Part shown: in pieces, positions 47,038 through 55,944 of the stretch
How the letters are laid out: every line of letters begins with the position of its first letter
Position numbering within the stretch: the stretch's first letter is position 1
IMG/VR virus record: IMGVR_UViG_3300031774_000010
Location: 1-60,111 of that record
From: a virus
DNA length: 60,111 bases
Reading direction: 5' to 3' (one strand)
Made by a program: the position numbers and the translations under genes
The notes under the pieces: model-generated
Database searches by the model: none
The model's input: the letters and a program-made list of their open reading frames with translations, nothing else
Told to the model about the DNA's origin: nothing

Positions 47038-49614
47038 CTATGCCAATTTATTTTCTGGCAGTATAGTAGGGGATTTTGTATGCTTTTGATCAGAACTTCT
47101 TACTACTAACCCCTTTATAAAAGGTCTTCCTTTCTTTGTAAAATGATAAATGTTCTTAAGTGCTAACTGATTTTTACAACAGTCAAGAAGTAAAGATATA
47201 AATCTTTTTTGTCCTACAGGTTTTGATCCAGTGTCTTCACAATAGGAACAATAACTTGCATAAAGATGAAAACTACTATTGCAATATCTTTCTTTTGCAT
47301 CCTTTGCTGCAGGAATTTTCTTACCTACGGATGCAACAGCGTCAGGTTCATGTACAACTTCTGACTGTAACCATTCAATAAGATTATTACTATTTAATAA
47401 AATCTCATTTCTAACCTTCTTCAATGAAGGAACTTTTTCATATGTATCTAGAAGATATTCTCTCATTTCTTGAGTAGTCATTTGTAAAACCCAGTTGACT
47501 AAGCCAGGTAAATAATTCTTCCATAAGCCCTTTACGACTCCGTTCTCCATTTTTATCATCTCTTTCGCCTCAGAATTTTTATCCCATAATGAGCGATTAA
47601 ACTCCACGGTCAAACGCCGTCTAGTTAAGCCAGATGTGTTATCTGTTGTCTGGATTGGCTCATTGGCGCAAACCATGACCATACCGATGTAAACAAATGG
47701 TTCCCCTACGTTTTTATTTTTCTCTTCAAAGCGTAAATTATCTCCTCCAGTAAGAGCTTTAAAGATCTGTGCAGAGCCTCCGTACCGCTCTGAGTCGTTA
47801 ATTAGAGTGAGTCGCTTACCTTTTATTGATGCTATCTCGAAACGGCTCTGTTCGAGCTGATTAAGGGTAGTACTTGCATAGTTTCCATTGCCAACTAGAG
47901 CACAACAAAGATTTGCAAAAGTTGATTTACCACGTCCTCCTGGTCCAATGATTTCAAGGAATCTCTGTAGTTCATGACCTTGACCGACTAAGCAAGCTTT
48001 TAGCCATGCTCTTAAAACTTGAACTCTATCTTCATCTCCATATTGAGTCTTTCTAAGCCATTGGATAATAGGTCCTGGATCTGCGTTAGGGTTATAGTCA
48101 AAGTCAAGCCCCCAAGTTAAATAATGTTCAGGATCATGATCTAGAAATTCACCTGTATTCATTTCAAGTACACCGTTGTTAAAAGCTAGACGATCAGGGT
48201 CATCATCCCAGTAGGTGTGGGTAATATAAGCCTGAGTTAGGTTTACTACGTCGGAGATCAAATGAGATGTAAAGCCACCTGGGGTAGGAATATTTTCCCT
48301 TAAAAAGAGGTCTTGTACGAAGTGTTTATATTCATGTCTATATTCTTCTCTTCTCCAAGTACCTTTACTACTTTGATAAAACATAAAGGTATCAAATTTT
48401 GGATCATATCTCCAACCACATTCAACGACCATCTGAGTAACAAATTCAGCTAATTCTGAAGCTGGTGGAGTCTTTGGTCTGCTTCTGCCTTTTACCTTTT
48501 CTTTTATTTCTTCTTGTTCTTTTTCAGTAGGTGCTCCCATGATTGCTTTAAGAGCGTTATTTATAGTGCTTTCATTAATTTCTGTTTTATCATTTTTAAA
48601 TAGTTTTTTAGCTTTTTCTGCGAGTGCTTCAGCTGATTCAACGACAAAGCCTCCAAGTTCTAGATAACCATCTTCTTTTGCTTTAGCCCTGAGAGTATGT
48701 ATACCTGCACCATTTTCAGGAGCTGGTCCTCCTTCTTGACGTTCAAAAGTATCCCATTTCTGTTCACAAACCCCATCTTGAAAGTTAGAAGCTTGCTCTG
48801 ACCAGTCAATCCATTCTTTTAATAAAGAATCGTCTATTTGATGTAAGGCTGCACCTACTGTGATCCACTCTTCATAGTCAATAGCTCTATCTTGACTAAG
48901 ATGATCTAGATAAATTTTTGCTTCAGATAACAATTCTTCCTGTTGAAACTCTGATCCTTCCTCGTAATTGATGTTTATCTGTTGAGTAACTATTCCTTGT
49001 CTGGGTGTTTTTCTGTATTTAGTTGTTGGATGAGCTTTTGTAATTGCGTCATATAACCATTCTGGAAGTTCTGGAGGATTTTTTGCATACTCAAAACCAC
49101 CATGTGAAGTCGTAAAATATCCCTCAGTTTCTGGATGGCTTCCCATGATTGCACCTTGTCTTGATCTAAAAAGAATTTCAAAAGAAGGTATGCCTATTTT
49201 TATTGTCGCTTTATCTGGTAATAAAGATATTTTTTTAGTTGGAACGCTGTAAAGCATCCTCTGTCTGCCTTCTTTACCAGATGAAATCGTTAAAGTAGGA
49301 GGAAAAATAGCGGAAAGAGGAGCACCAGCTAATTCTTCGAGTTCTGGTATAGCTTCTGGACCATCAATATCTACCCATAAAAGTCCACCTTCATTTGACC
49401 ACTGACCTGTAATTAAGCCTATGCCAGTTGCTTGTCCATCTTGCAGCTCCGCTTTTATCTGGTCAATGGTATAAGGTTGAGAAGTCCAGCCAGCAAGATA
49501 TGCCCTTTTATCCCGTAATGGTGTGAGAGCCCAATCTTGAGGAATTAAATCAAGATTGATTTCTCCAGCTTTAATTTGATAGTTAGGTTGTTGTTCTGGT
49601 GATGCAGTAGGCAC
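47038..49614 (-). CDS. Primase-polymerase/SF3 helicase fusion
   Basis: An 858-residue protein. The N-terminal archaeo-eukaryotic primase domain shows LLWVDIDG (D82, D84) and an SSGKEGRQRMLY-type region near 130-145. A PriCT-like helical segment (YEEWITVGAALHQI) is near 240-290. The superfamily 3 helicase core has Walker A GPGGRGKST (557-565), with conserved INDSERYGG and VCANEPI motifs downstream. It would unwind DNA and make primers, replacing a T7-type gp4. It ends near the barrel-like gene and is transcribed with the exonuclease. Confidence 0.88.
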   Translation of the reverse strand: MPTASPEQQPNYQIKAGEINLDLIPQDWALTPLRDKRAYLAGWTSQPYTIDQIKAELQDGQATGIGLITGQWSNEGGLLWVDIDGPEAIPELEELAGAPLSAIFPPTLTISSGKEGRQRMLYSVPTKKISLLPDKATIKIGIPSFEILFRSRQGAIMGSHPETEGYFTTSHGGFEYAKNPPELPEWLYDAITKAHPTTKYRKTPRQGIVTQQININYEEGSEFQQEELLSEAKIYLDHLSQDRAIDYEEWITVGAALHQIDDSLLKEWIDWSEQASNFQDGVCEQKWDTFERQEGGPAPENGAGIHTLRAKAKEDGYLELGGFVVESAEALAEKAKKLFKNDKTEINESTINNALKAIMGAPTEKEQEEIKEKVKGRSRPKTPPASELAEFVTQMVVECGWRYDPKFDTFMFYQSSKGTWRREEYRHEYKHFVQDLFLRENIPTPGGFTSHLISDVVNLTQAYITHTYWDDDPDRLAFNNGVLEMNTGEFLDHDPEHYLTWGLDFDYNPNADPGPIIQWLRKTQYGDEDRVQVLRAWLKACLVGQGHELQRFLEIIGPGGRGKSTFANLCCALVGNGNYASTTLNQLEQSRFEIASIKGKRLTLINDSERYGGSAQIFKALTGGDNLRFEEKNKNVGEPFVYIGMVMVCANEPIQTTDNTSGLTRRRLTVEFNRSLWDKNSEAKEMIKMENGVVKGLWKNYLPGLVNWVLQMTTQEMREYLLDTYEKVPSLKKVRNEILLNSNNLIEWLQSEVVHEPDAVASVGKKIPAAKDAKERYCNSSFHLYASYCSYCEDTGSKPVGQKRFISLLLDCCKNQLALKNIYHFTKKGRPFIKGLVVRSSDQKHTKSPTILPENKLA

Positions 49615-49728
49615 AGTTTTGTCTCGTTCGCGTAATAAGATGTTGACACCAGCTTGAGGTTAGCGGTTTTTACCTATTTAGCCAGTTTTTTATTTTTTTA
49701 TTTTTCTGTATCTCTAATTTAGTGGATA

Positions 49729-50553
49729 TCAATCTGTCTTTTTATCTTCGTTTACAGCATCCATTTCCAGTTTTGCAGCTTCTTGAGCTGGTAATATTTC
49801 TGTGTAATATTTTTTAACTGCATCAAGCCATTTCTCTTTATATTTTTCAATTGTTGAACTTTGTATAACAAAAACTTGAGTGTCATCTCTTGTTGCAACA
49901 AAAGTCATTACTAAGTCTGGTTTTATATTTACCGTATGTTCCAAAGCTAAGGCATAAGCTGCCATCTGCATTTGACATTTAGAATATTTCATAAAGCCTG
50001 CTCGCTTCATGCCATACAAATTTTTAGGAGTATCTGGCCCAGGCCAACGAGCGTAATAGGGTCCATTACTTGTTTTTAAATCTCCAAGTACAACTTTACC
50101 TTTGTATTCAGCAACAATGTCAGGGGTACCAGCCCATCCCCAGTTTTTTTCTTTATTATTTCCTGGGTGCCATACACGAGATACCCCATCTCCTCCAACT
50201 ACCCAAGAAAAATCATCAGGGTTTTTTGGATTTTCTGCCCATACAATATTTTCTAATTTTTCTAAATTTTGAGGTAAACCTTTCCAAAAACTTGCAATTT
50301 CAGGATCACTAATTTGTGGATCAGTTTCTTTACCTAATAAAAACTCTTCCATCAAAGAGTGTACTTTTGTTCCTCTAGCAGCAGCAGCTTCTCTTCCACC
50401 AGGATTTTTCTTTGCCCATCTTTCTAATGCAGCTTTACTACCTGAGGTAGCTGACAAAATAGTTGTTACTGAAGGTAAGGCACCGTATGGAGTTTTGTAA
50501 TGCCGAGATCCATCAATCGTGACGCGAGTGTCACCCTCAGAGCGATAATCCAA
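49729..50553 (-). CDS. PD-(D/E)XK exonuclease (Cas4/RecB-like)
   Basis: A 274-residue protein. Motifs in order: E107 in WAEN, AGTPD (D145), LGDLKTS (D158, K160) and QMQMAAY (194-200), matching the RecB/Cas4 nuclease core (GTxD, D.K, Q...Y). Such phage enzymes act as 5'-3' exonucleases in recombination or DNA degradation. It sits directly upstream of the primase-helicase. The C-terminal ~40 residues are helical. Confidence 0.82.
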   Translation of the reverse strand: MDYRSEGDTRVTIDGSRHYKTPYGALPSVTTILSATSGSKAALERWAKKNPGGREAAAARGTKVHSLMEEFLLGKETDPQISDPEIASFWKGLPQNLEKLENIVWAENPKNPDDFSWVVGGDGVSRVWHPGNNKEKNWGWAGTPDIVAEYKGKVVLGDLKTSNGPYYARWPGPDTPKNLYGMKRAGFMKYSKCQMQMAAYALALEHTVNIKPDLVMTFVATRDDTQVFVIQSSTIEKYKEKWLDAVKKYYTEILPAQEAAKLEMDAVNEDKKTD

Positions 50554-50601
50554 AAAAGTTTTAATATCGGCTCTAAGGAGAATAACCTTACTTAATCTTG
50601 C

Positions 50602-50781
50602 TTAATCCTTAGATTCCACGGTAGCCAAATGCTTTTTTGCTTCATCCATATTGCTAAAAAATTTGCAAATACCTGTGTAACAACTTAAATAACGTTCAAA
50701 AGTAGTTTTTCCTCCCGTTAGCGGGTACTTATAAACAGTTCCACCTTGAGGTGTGATTAAAACTAACTTTGGTTTTTTCAT
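50602..50781 (-). CDS. Small unknown protein, 59 residues
   Basis: ATG at 50781. Beta-rich start (KKPKLVLITPQGGTVYKYPL), two Cys in YLSCYTGICKFF, then a helix (MDEAKKHLATVESKD). Good frame between exonuclease and the 105-residue gene. It has the same general plan as the 56-residue gene at 40779. Function unknown. Confidence 0.65.
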   Translation of the reverse strand: MKKPKLVLITPQGGTVYKYPLTGGKTTFERYLSCYTGICKFFSNMDEAKKHLATVESKD

Positions 50782-50811
50782 TATTAGTAATGCAATTGAT
50801 ATATTCTATTT

Positions 50812-51129
50812 TTAATCATGTTCTACTTCTGGTGGACGATCTTCAGGATTATTGTTAAAACAATTATCAATCTTTTGTGCAAATTGCATGTTCTGATATT
50901 GACCTACATGGGCTTGAATTCTTGCATGGATATCAAAAGCAGATTTAATTGCATCATCAGGACCAATCATTAATTTTGAGTTAGCTAATAATCCAGCAGT
51001 CAAAATACAAATGGAGAGTTCCTGAGGATTATTGACAAAACCTCTTAGAGATTTTCCATTATCAGTAAATGAGGAAATTAAAAAATCTAAATGATCGAGA
51101 TTCGGATCGGGTGTAGAACTTTCTGGCAT
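50812..51129 (-). CDS. Unknown helical protein, 105 residues
   Basis: A 105-residue protein, helical (HLDFLISSFTDNGKSLRGFV; AIKSAFDIHARIQAHVGQYQ) with an acidic C-terminus (EDRPPEVEHD). It begins two bases after the winged-helix gene's stop, so it is probably coexpressed with it. No family recognised. Confidence 0.6.
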   Translation of the reverse strand: MPESSTPDPNLDHLDFLISSFTDNGKSLRGFVNNPQELSICILTAGLLANSKLMIGPDDAIKSAFDIHARIQAHVGQYQNMQFAQKIDNCFNNNPEDRPPEVEHD

Positions 51130-51131
51130 GG

Positions 51132-51386
51132 TTATTCATCCAAATTGTGAATGTGGTATAAAGCTATCGTATTCCTTTTTATCACAGGGTCCAGCAGCCC
51201 TTCATCTTTTAATGCATGTATTCGCCTCTGAATAGTTCTATGATTACGTCCAAATTTTTTTACGACTTCAGTAATTGGTATCAATACGAGGTGCTTCCCT
51301 TCAAATTCTGTAGAGACTTCTAATAGGTAATTATGGATGTCTTTTGCAAGATCATCCATAAGATTTGTCATTAATGGCCTAACCAC
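51132..51386 (-). CDS. Winged helix-turn-helix regulator
   Basis: Eighty-four residues. ITEVVKKFGRNHRTIQRRIH (residues 38-57), followed by ALKDEGLLDPV and a hairpin wing, forms a classic winged HTH. The first ATG is chosen; in-frame alternatives lie at residues 6 and 10. In the replication arm it is a good candidate for an early transcription switch. Operator not identified. Confidence 0.75.
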   Translation of the reverse strand: MVRPLMTNLMDDLAKDIHNYLLEVSTEFEGKHLVLIPITEVVKKFGRNHRTIQRRIHALKDEGLLDPVIKRNTIALYHIHNLDE

Positions 51387-51452
51387 TATTTATTTCCAAA
51401 TTTAGTACAGGTTTGATTCTACGGGTATCTAACTCTATTTGATTTTGTTTTT

Positions 51453-51668
51453 CTATGATCTTTGGTTATATTTTTCAATTCCATTTTTTGCTGTTTGTAA
51501 ATCAACTGTCCAACAAGGCTCCCAACCATGCATTTTACTAGGAAATTTATAGAGAATATGGCCAGTATTACCGTGTTTTAGACTTTTGATTTTATATCCT
51601 TCATATGTTATTGACTCTAAGATTTCAGAAGGACCACCACGATATTTTAGTTTTTTTTGATTTTTCAC
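51453..51668 (-). CDS. Small unknown protein, 71 residues
   Basis: Seventy-one residues, basic, with beta hairpin segments (ESITYEGYKIKSLKHGNTGH) and a helix at the end (LQTAKNGIEKYNQ). Aromatics in the centre suggest a compact domain. No family recognised. Confidence 0.55.
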   Translation of the reverse strand: MKNQKKLKYRGGPSEILESITYEGYKIKSLKHGNTGHILYKFPSKMHGWEPCWTVDLQTAKNGIEKYNQRS

Positions 51669-51721
51669 TATTGTAATGCAGCAACAATAATAGATTATCG
51701 CCTGTAAATCAAGATAAATTT

Positions 51722-51844
51722 TTACCTGTCAAATATATTGGGGTCAGTCCATTCATTTTTCCGACATATGCAAATTTCAGATTTTTTATGAACTTTTTTG
51801 CAGAAAGAGCAAATTATTTTTGTAGTTGTATCTTCTTTCGTCAT
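51722..51844 (-). CDS. Tiny zinc-ribbon-like peptide, 40 residues
   Basis: A 40-residue ORF, ATG at 51844. IICSFCKKVHKKSEICICRK contains CxxC and CxC with a His between them, a pattern of small zinc knuckles. Lys-rich. It lies between two minus-strand genes in an otherwise gene-tight region. Too short for certainty. Confidence 0.55.
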   Translation of the reverse strand: MTKEDTTTKIICSFCKKVHKKSEICICRKNEWTDPNIFDR

Positions 51845-51883
51845 TTTTTAAAATTTTTAATAGCAATTAATTTTAACTTGAGT

Positions 51884-52486
51884 TTATATGCCTTTTTTAA
51901 TTCGTTTTCTCAATCGATAAGCTAAAGAAACTCTTTTTACTAATTTAGCTGGGGAAGGACCATGTTCTGGAAAGTCTTCCATAATTTCTCTCATCCTGTC
52001 TTTATCTGGTAAGTTTTCATTTTCCTCTTGAATAATTTTATTGTTAAAAATTCTTTTTATTATTGTGCTTTTTTTTAATCCAAATTTTTGTTTTTCTTTT
52101 TCATTCCACATATCAAAATTAGGAATTAATTTAGAGCGTACAGCTTTTATTGTTGCTTGATATTTATTACCAGTAGGTTTTGAGCTTATTAATCTTTTTT
52201 CATATGCCAATTTAATGATATTAATAATGTTTTCTCTCTTCTTTTTCCAATGTTCTTGATTTGTTTTTAACTCACTAACCTCTTGTTCTAAATTATCAAT
52301 CTGTTTATCACATTCTTTTATGACGCCAATAATAGCATCAAATTTTGACTCTTCTCTGGATTTAAGCGAGTCCCAAATGTAAGCTAATTCTTTTTTTTCA
52401 TCCTCTTCAATTTCAGGAGAATTTAAAAGAAAATCTATTTGTTGGCCATGCTCCAACAATTGAAGGTATGTAGATCTATCAGCCAT
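51884..52486 (-). CDS. Siphovirus Gp157-like coiled-coil protein
   Basis: A 200-residue protein. The layout resembles Gp157 family proteins: a helical start (YLQLLEHGQQIDFLLNSPEI), E(D/E)..(K/E) turn, long coiled coil (GVIKECDKQIDNLEQEVSEL) and a basic C-terminus (LVKRVSLAYRLRKRIKKG). Gp157-like proteins have been linked to resistance or recombination roles, but the function is not established. Its ATG overlaps the upstream TAA (TAATG). Confidence 0.55.
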   Translation of the reverse strand: MADRSTYLQLLEHGQQIDFLLNSPEIEEDEKKELAYIWDSLKSREESKFDAIIGVIKECDKQIDNLEQEVSELKTNQEHWKKKRENIINIIKLAYEKRLISSKPTGNKYQATIKAVRSKLIPNFDMWNEKEKQKFGLKKSTIIKRIFNNKIIQEENENLPDKDRMREIMEDFPEHGPSPAKLVKRVSLAYRLRKRIKKGI

Positions 52487-52623
52487 TATTTTCCTTGGCC
52501 TCTATACTTTTTCTGACTCTTTAACTTGTACGATCCATTTTTGCGTCTACCAGCACCTATAGATGTTTTTTTAGGGTACGCCTGTATGGATTTTTTTTCA
52601 CTAGATCCACTTGATTTTGCCAT
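52486..52623 (-). CDS. Small basic protein, 45 residues
   Basis: ATG at 52623, 45 residues of Lys/Arg/Ser/Gly (PKKTSIGAGRRKNGSYKLKS), nearly a third Lys or Arg, with no hydrophobic core. The stop overlaps the next ATG by one base. Possibly RNA- or DNA-binding. Faces a divergent plus-strand gene. Confidence 0.6.
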   Translation of the reverse strand: MAKSSGSSEKKSIQAYPKKTSIGAGRRKNGSYKLKSQKKYRGQGK

Positions 52624-52711
52624 TGAATTTATACTTTCTGCGTAAATCTTAGTGTTTGTACGGTGTATGTCAATCAGGATGGGTAGAATGTTATATATAA
52701 GAGAGCAGCTT

Positions 52712-52960
52712 ATGAAGAATTTTAAAATTACAGAAGTACCTTTTGATCCTCTAGATATAGCTCCAACACTGGAAGATGAATTTACAATTGAGTCAGTTTC
52801 AAGAGAATTACTATTAATTAAAGACCCAAAGAAATTAAGAATGGCTGCATTAAATTTATTAATGATTACAATGCAACGTCAAGCAATAATACGTAATTTG
52901 TGTAAACAATTAGCAAAAGGCCAAACGTCTGATACAGTCACAAAATCTCACAGCAATTAA
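52712..52960 (+). CDS. Small helical plus-strand protein, 82 residues
   Basis: Start at 52712 (MKNFKITEVPFDPLD) rather than 52652, as the first 20 residues of the longer frame look non-coding and AGAGCAGCTT lies just upstream. Residues EDEFTIESVSRELLLIKDPK, then KLRMAALNLLMITMQRQAII, are helical. I recall a similar cyanophage protein. Its TAA is followed in the same frame by a second ORF. Confidence 0.6.
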   Translation: MKNFKITEVPFDPLDIAPTLEDEFTIESVSRELLLIKDPKKLRMAALNLLMITMQRQAIIRNLCKQLAKGQTSDTVTKSHSN

Positions 52961-52963
52961 TTT

Positions 52964-53116
52964 TTGAACTTAGGAAAACAACACAAGAAATTGGTAAAAC
53001 TTGCAACTAAAGCAGAAAATTGTACGTCTAGGAAGCAAGCAAAGGAAATCATAAAAAAAGCGGAGAAGGTTCAATTAAAGCTCTCCGCTAATTATTTAGA
53101 TTCAGAAAAAACTTAA
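52964..53116 (+). CDS. Small basic helical protein or read-through extension, 50 residues
   Basis: Opens with TTG one codon after the previous TAA and stays in the same frame: KLVKLATKAENCTSRKQAKE, then IIKKAEKVQLKL. Lys-rich helices with regular spacing look coding. Either a TTG-started gene or an extension of the upstream gene by stop read-through. The terminator stem of the minus-strand neighbour lies inside it, and its end overlaps that gene's stop. Confidence 0.5.
   Translation: MNLGKQHKKLVKLATKAENCTSRKQAKEIIKKAEKVQLKLSANYLDSEKT
53053..53089 (-). terminator. Minus-strand terminator for the ssDNA-binding gene region
   Basis: On the minus strand, AGCGGAGA and TCTCCGCT form a perfect 8-bp stem (53082-53089 with 53059-53066), followed by a run of T (plus-strand A run 53053-53058). 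It ends transcription past the gene that stops at 53113. Confidence 0.8.
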
Positions 53117-54024
53117 GTTAGTCCACCAACTAAAGCCCCTGCTTCATCTCTTTCACCAAGATTCGTTGCAGGTAGAACAGGGTTAGTAATATCTACGCCT
53201 GGTTTTAAAGCGTGGAACCCAATTTCTTTTTCACATTGCTTGAAGTATTTGTTGGCGTATACCTCTGGTGGGCAACTTTCCCAAACCTCTTCAATATGGT
53301 CAATGTCTGCTGCTTTTTTAGGCCAAAAGTCTAAAATATTATCCTCATCAGGGGTTTCCCATGATTCTGGAACAGCAATATCAGATTTTCTCTTGTCACC
53401 ATATTTTTCACTACCAAAGGTAGGTGTCCATATAACAGAAGAGCACATCTTTTCACCAAAACCTTGTGCTGCTTTATCACCAGTATGACTAGCGTAAGCG
53501 CCTTCTAGTTGCTCTAAGAATTGAGAATACTTTTGACATAGAAGTCGGGCAGCTCCACCATGGATAGACAGAATCAAAGGCTTTTTATGAACAGGAGCAC
53601 CTTTTGCATCTACTAGGTAGCACAGAACAAGACGTCTTCTTCTATAAGGAACTGGCTTATCAGGATTCCTTTCTTTCCATGTATCCCAAAGGTGATTCAT
53701 ATCTCCGTAGAGACCTTCAATAGCACCTTTCTCTTCGCTGTTTTCAACGAAAGTAGGATCATCTTTATAACCACCACGCAAAATAATTAGTCGGGGTGTG
53801 CGGAATAAAATTCCTTCCTCTATCGCGCCACCACCAAATTCTTCTTCAGTGTGCTCAGCATCAGGGAATTGAGAAGGCTTACCAAACCAACCGCAGCGGT
53901 CAGCGTGAGTATCCTTAAGAAATATTCCAGGATCTTTTCTTCTGTTAAGGATCAGGAGCATACCAAGTTCACGCATTTGGCGTGGGTATTTTTCAGTGTC
54001 CTTAAAACGGTCTAATACAGACAT
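53113..54024 (-). CDS. Unknown replication-arm protein, DUF5895-like
   Basis: A 303-residue soluble protein upstream of the SSB gene. It contains a beta-rich N-terminal half (LGMLLILNRRKDPGIFLKDT; RTPRLIILRGGYKD) and a helical C-terminal half. I associate this look with a cyanobacterial/phage DUF5895 group of unknown biochemistry. Being next to SSB and a terminator, it may work with single-stranded DNA. The family link is from memory and uncertain. Confidence 0.55.
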   Translation of the reverse strand: MSVLDRFKDTEKYPRQMRELGMLLILNRRKDPGIFLKDTHADRCGWFGKPSQFPDAEHTEEEFGGGAIEEGILFRTPRLIILRGGYKDDPTFVENSEEKGAIEGLYGDMNHLWDTWKERNPDKPVPYRRRRLVLCYLVDAKGAPVHKKPLILSIHGGAARLLCQKYSQFLEQLEGAYASHTGDKAAQGFGEKMCSSVIWTPTFGSEKYGDKRKSDIAVPESWETPDEDNILDFWPKKAADIDHIEEVWESCPPEVYANKYFKQCEKEIGFHALKPGVDITNPVLPATNLGERDEAGALVGGLT

Positions 54025-54080
54025 AAGTAATTCAGGGTGTTCAGTTAGTTTGGGCTGGATCTACCAGCGTTACAAGGTTA

Positions 54081-54830
54081 TCAAAAGGGAATCCCATCAT
54101 CAACCTCTTTTGCTTTTTTAGGCTTAGAGCTAGATTTAGAGATTGCCTGTTGATGTGGAGAGTCAGCGAATTGGGGGTTTTCCAATTTAGTTTCCTTTAA
54201 AACCTCATCAGCTTTTTTCTCTAGTTCTTCAGTTTTTTTATTTTTACCAAAGAAAGAGTATTGAGAAGCTCGTACTCTAATTTTATAGTTGTGCCTTGTG
54301 ACATTATCTTTGCCAGTCCAGCATTCAAATTTCAGAGTACCTCCCATGGCAACTTGACGACCTACAAAAAGGAATTTTTTCATCCGTTCTGCATCGTCTC
54401 TCCAGCTCTCGATCCTGAAACCAAGACTGTCTTGCCAAGTGTGGCCAAGAGTCTTTTGTGGTGGAGCTTGACACATTAAACCGAAGTTAAATGCATCTTC
54501 TCTATATTGTTCACCAATAAAACCAACGCCACCAGCTAGGTAAACTTGATTAATTGCTGTACCTGTAGGTACCGCTTGTATTGGTTGTGTAGGTACCACA
54601 TACATTTTCCCATCTTCATGGGGGTATAGGCGACCATTAATGAGCAGAGTTGTTTCAGGTTCAAATGCACCAGCTGCACATGTATCGCCAGCTGCGAAAC
54701 TAGGTAATACAAAAAGAGGTATAGGAATTGGTTTTTTTCCAGTACCTGCTATTGCAAGGCGCATTGTACGAAGACCACTAACTGTGGTGTCGTCCCCTGT
54801 GTAAACTGCTGCCGCTGTAATTAAATTCAT
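54081..54830 (-). CDS. ssb: Single-stranded DNA-binding protein, tandem OB folds
   Basis: A 249-residue protein with two beta-barrel-like halves: residues ~1-85 (LITAAAVYTGDDTTVSGLRT; TLLINGRLYPHEDGKMYVVP) and ~95-195 (QVYLAGGVGFIGEQ; VAMGGTLKFECWTG). The Lys/Glu-rich tail ends VDDGIPF, close to the bacterial SSB tip (DDDIPF) that docks partner proteins. Two OB folds in one chain are unlike the single fold of E. coli SSB. It would cover replication intermediates. Confidence 0.78.
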   Translation of the reverse strand: MNLITAAAVYTGDDTTVSGLRTMRLAIAGTGKKPIPIPLFVLPSFAAGDTCAAGAFEPETTLLINGRLYPHEDGKMYVVPTQPIQAVPTGTAINQVYLAGGVGFIGEQYREDAFNFGLMCQAPPQKTLGHTWQDSLGFRIESWRDDAERMKKFLFVGRQVAMGGTLKFECWTGKDNVTRHNYKIRVRASQYSFFGKNKKTEELEKKADEVLKETKLENPQFADSPHQQAISKSSSKPKKAKEVDDGIPF

Positions 54831-54997
54831 AATTCAGTTTTAAGAGATTTTGAAAGACGAGCCTTAAGGATTGTATGAATCCTATCTAACTGTTCATCAG
54901 CAAGATTTCTAAGGTCGTTATAACCTCGTTCTAAATCAATGAGCTCTGTGGTAGTGATCTCATCGGGTGTTTCGGTTTTTTTAGTGCGAGGTGGCAT
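54827..54997 (-). CDS. Small helical protein upstream of SSB, 56 residues
   Basis: ATG at 54997. Fifty-six residues, acidic then basic helix (ELIDLERGYNDLRNLADEQL, then DRIHTILKARLSKSLK). The stop overlaps the SSB start by three bases (ATGA). Probably cotranslated with SSB. Function unknown. Confidence 0.65.
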   Translation of the reverse strand: MPPRTKKTETPDEITTTELIDLERGYNDLRNLADEQLDRIHTILKARLSKSLKTEL

Positions 54998-55072
54998 GGC
55001 AGTTATAACAGCAGGTCTACTGTACTTACTTCGTCTAAAATAGCAAGAGATATTTACTTAGAGATACGAGAT

Positions 55073-55564
55073 ATGGCATCTTTTAATTCAGATGATCTTT
55101 TAGCAGCAGCTTTAGCACAACTGGGTAGGGAACAAGGTGATCCTTCATTAGTTGCTCATTCAAGGTTTCATAATGGTACTCATTTAGAAGGTACTGATGA
55201 TAAAGAGCCTCACAATATGAATCCTGTACTATTTGAAGATGAATACGGTAGAAAAATCAGAGGTAGTATGTCAACAGAAGATGCATACAGACCGGGTTTA
55301 CATGATCCAGAAGCTATAAAAAGAGGGGATATTCTTGATGACAGTAATATGATTGAGTACACAACTGAGGAGGCAATACAAGATGAAGTTTCTAATGCTT
55401 TGTATGATGAATTATTTAAAATGGCTCGCGCAAACAGTGCAAATCCAGAGTCTAAATTCATAAGAGATCCAGGTGGTTCTGGTAAATTAATAAAATTTAG
55501 TACACCTATTGATTTAAGGTCACTAGAACAAAAAATGGGAGGATATCCTTTTAATCAAATTTAA
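55073..55564 (+). CDS. Unknown plus-strand protein, 163 residues
   Basis: A 163-residue acidic, Asn/Asp-rich protein with no recognised domain. It lies on the plus strand inside the minus-strand replication arm and needs its own promoter in 55005-55072. It overlaps the convergent gene by four bases. Codon use is like neighbours. Confidence 0.6.
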   Translation: MASFNSDDLLAAALAQLGREQGDPSLVAHSRFHNGTHLEGTDDKEPHNMNPVLFEDEYGRKIRGSMSTEDAYRPGLHDPEAIKRGDILDDSNMIEYTTEEAIQDEVSNALYDELFKMARANSANPESKFIRDPGGSGKLIKFSTPIDLRSLEQKMGGYPFNQI

Positions 55565-55881
55565 ATTTTTGGAATGTAACCTTTAGCTTGATTAATCAAA
55601 GGTAGAACTTCGGTTTCTACTTTCTCTGCAATTCTGTCAACAATACTTATATCAATATCCAAGAAAGGAGGGATAATTCCAAGCAGTCTTAAAGTACCGT
55701 CTAAGAATAACGCTAAGCAAATAAAGCCAAGGATCATACTAATAATTGTCGCCTTGAAATTGTGCTCTGCCATTGAAGCTTCGTCTATTGCTCTAGCCTC
55801 ATCTAAAGCAGCTGTAACCATGGCGTCTACTTCAGCTTTGGTATAAAAATCACCTATGAAAGGTATATCGTGTTTATCCAT
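55561..55881 (-). CDS. Membrane protein with helical arm
   Basis: A 106-residue protein: an N-terminal helical part (TKAEVDAMVTAALDEARAID), one or two membrane helices (ATIISMILGFICLALFLDGT, then LRLLGIIPPF) and an amphipathic C-terminal helix. It may be a holin-like or phage inner-membrane protein. Convergent with the 163-residue gene. Confidence 0.6.
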   Translation of the reverse strand: MDKHDIPFIGDFYTKAEVDAMVTAALDEARAIDEASMAEHNFKATIISMILGFICLALFLDGTLRLLGIIPPFLDIDISIVDRIAEKVETEVLPLINQAKGYIPKI

Positions 55882-55944
55882 ATTTATATTTTTGAGAATT
55901 TGTACTCAAGGTGTTTTTGGTATCAGATCGATTAAAGTTTTGAA

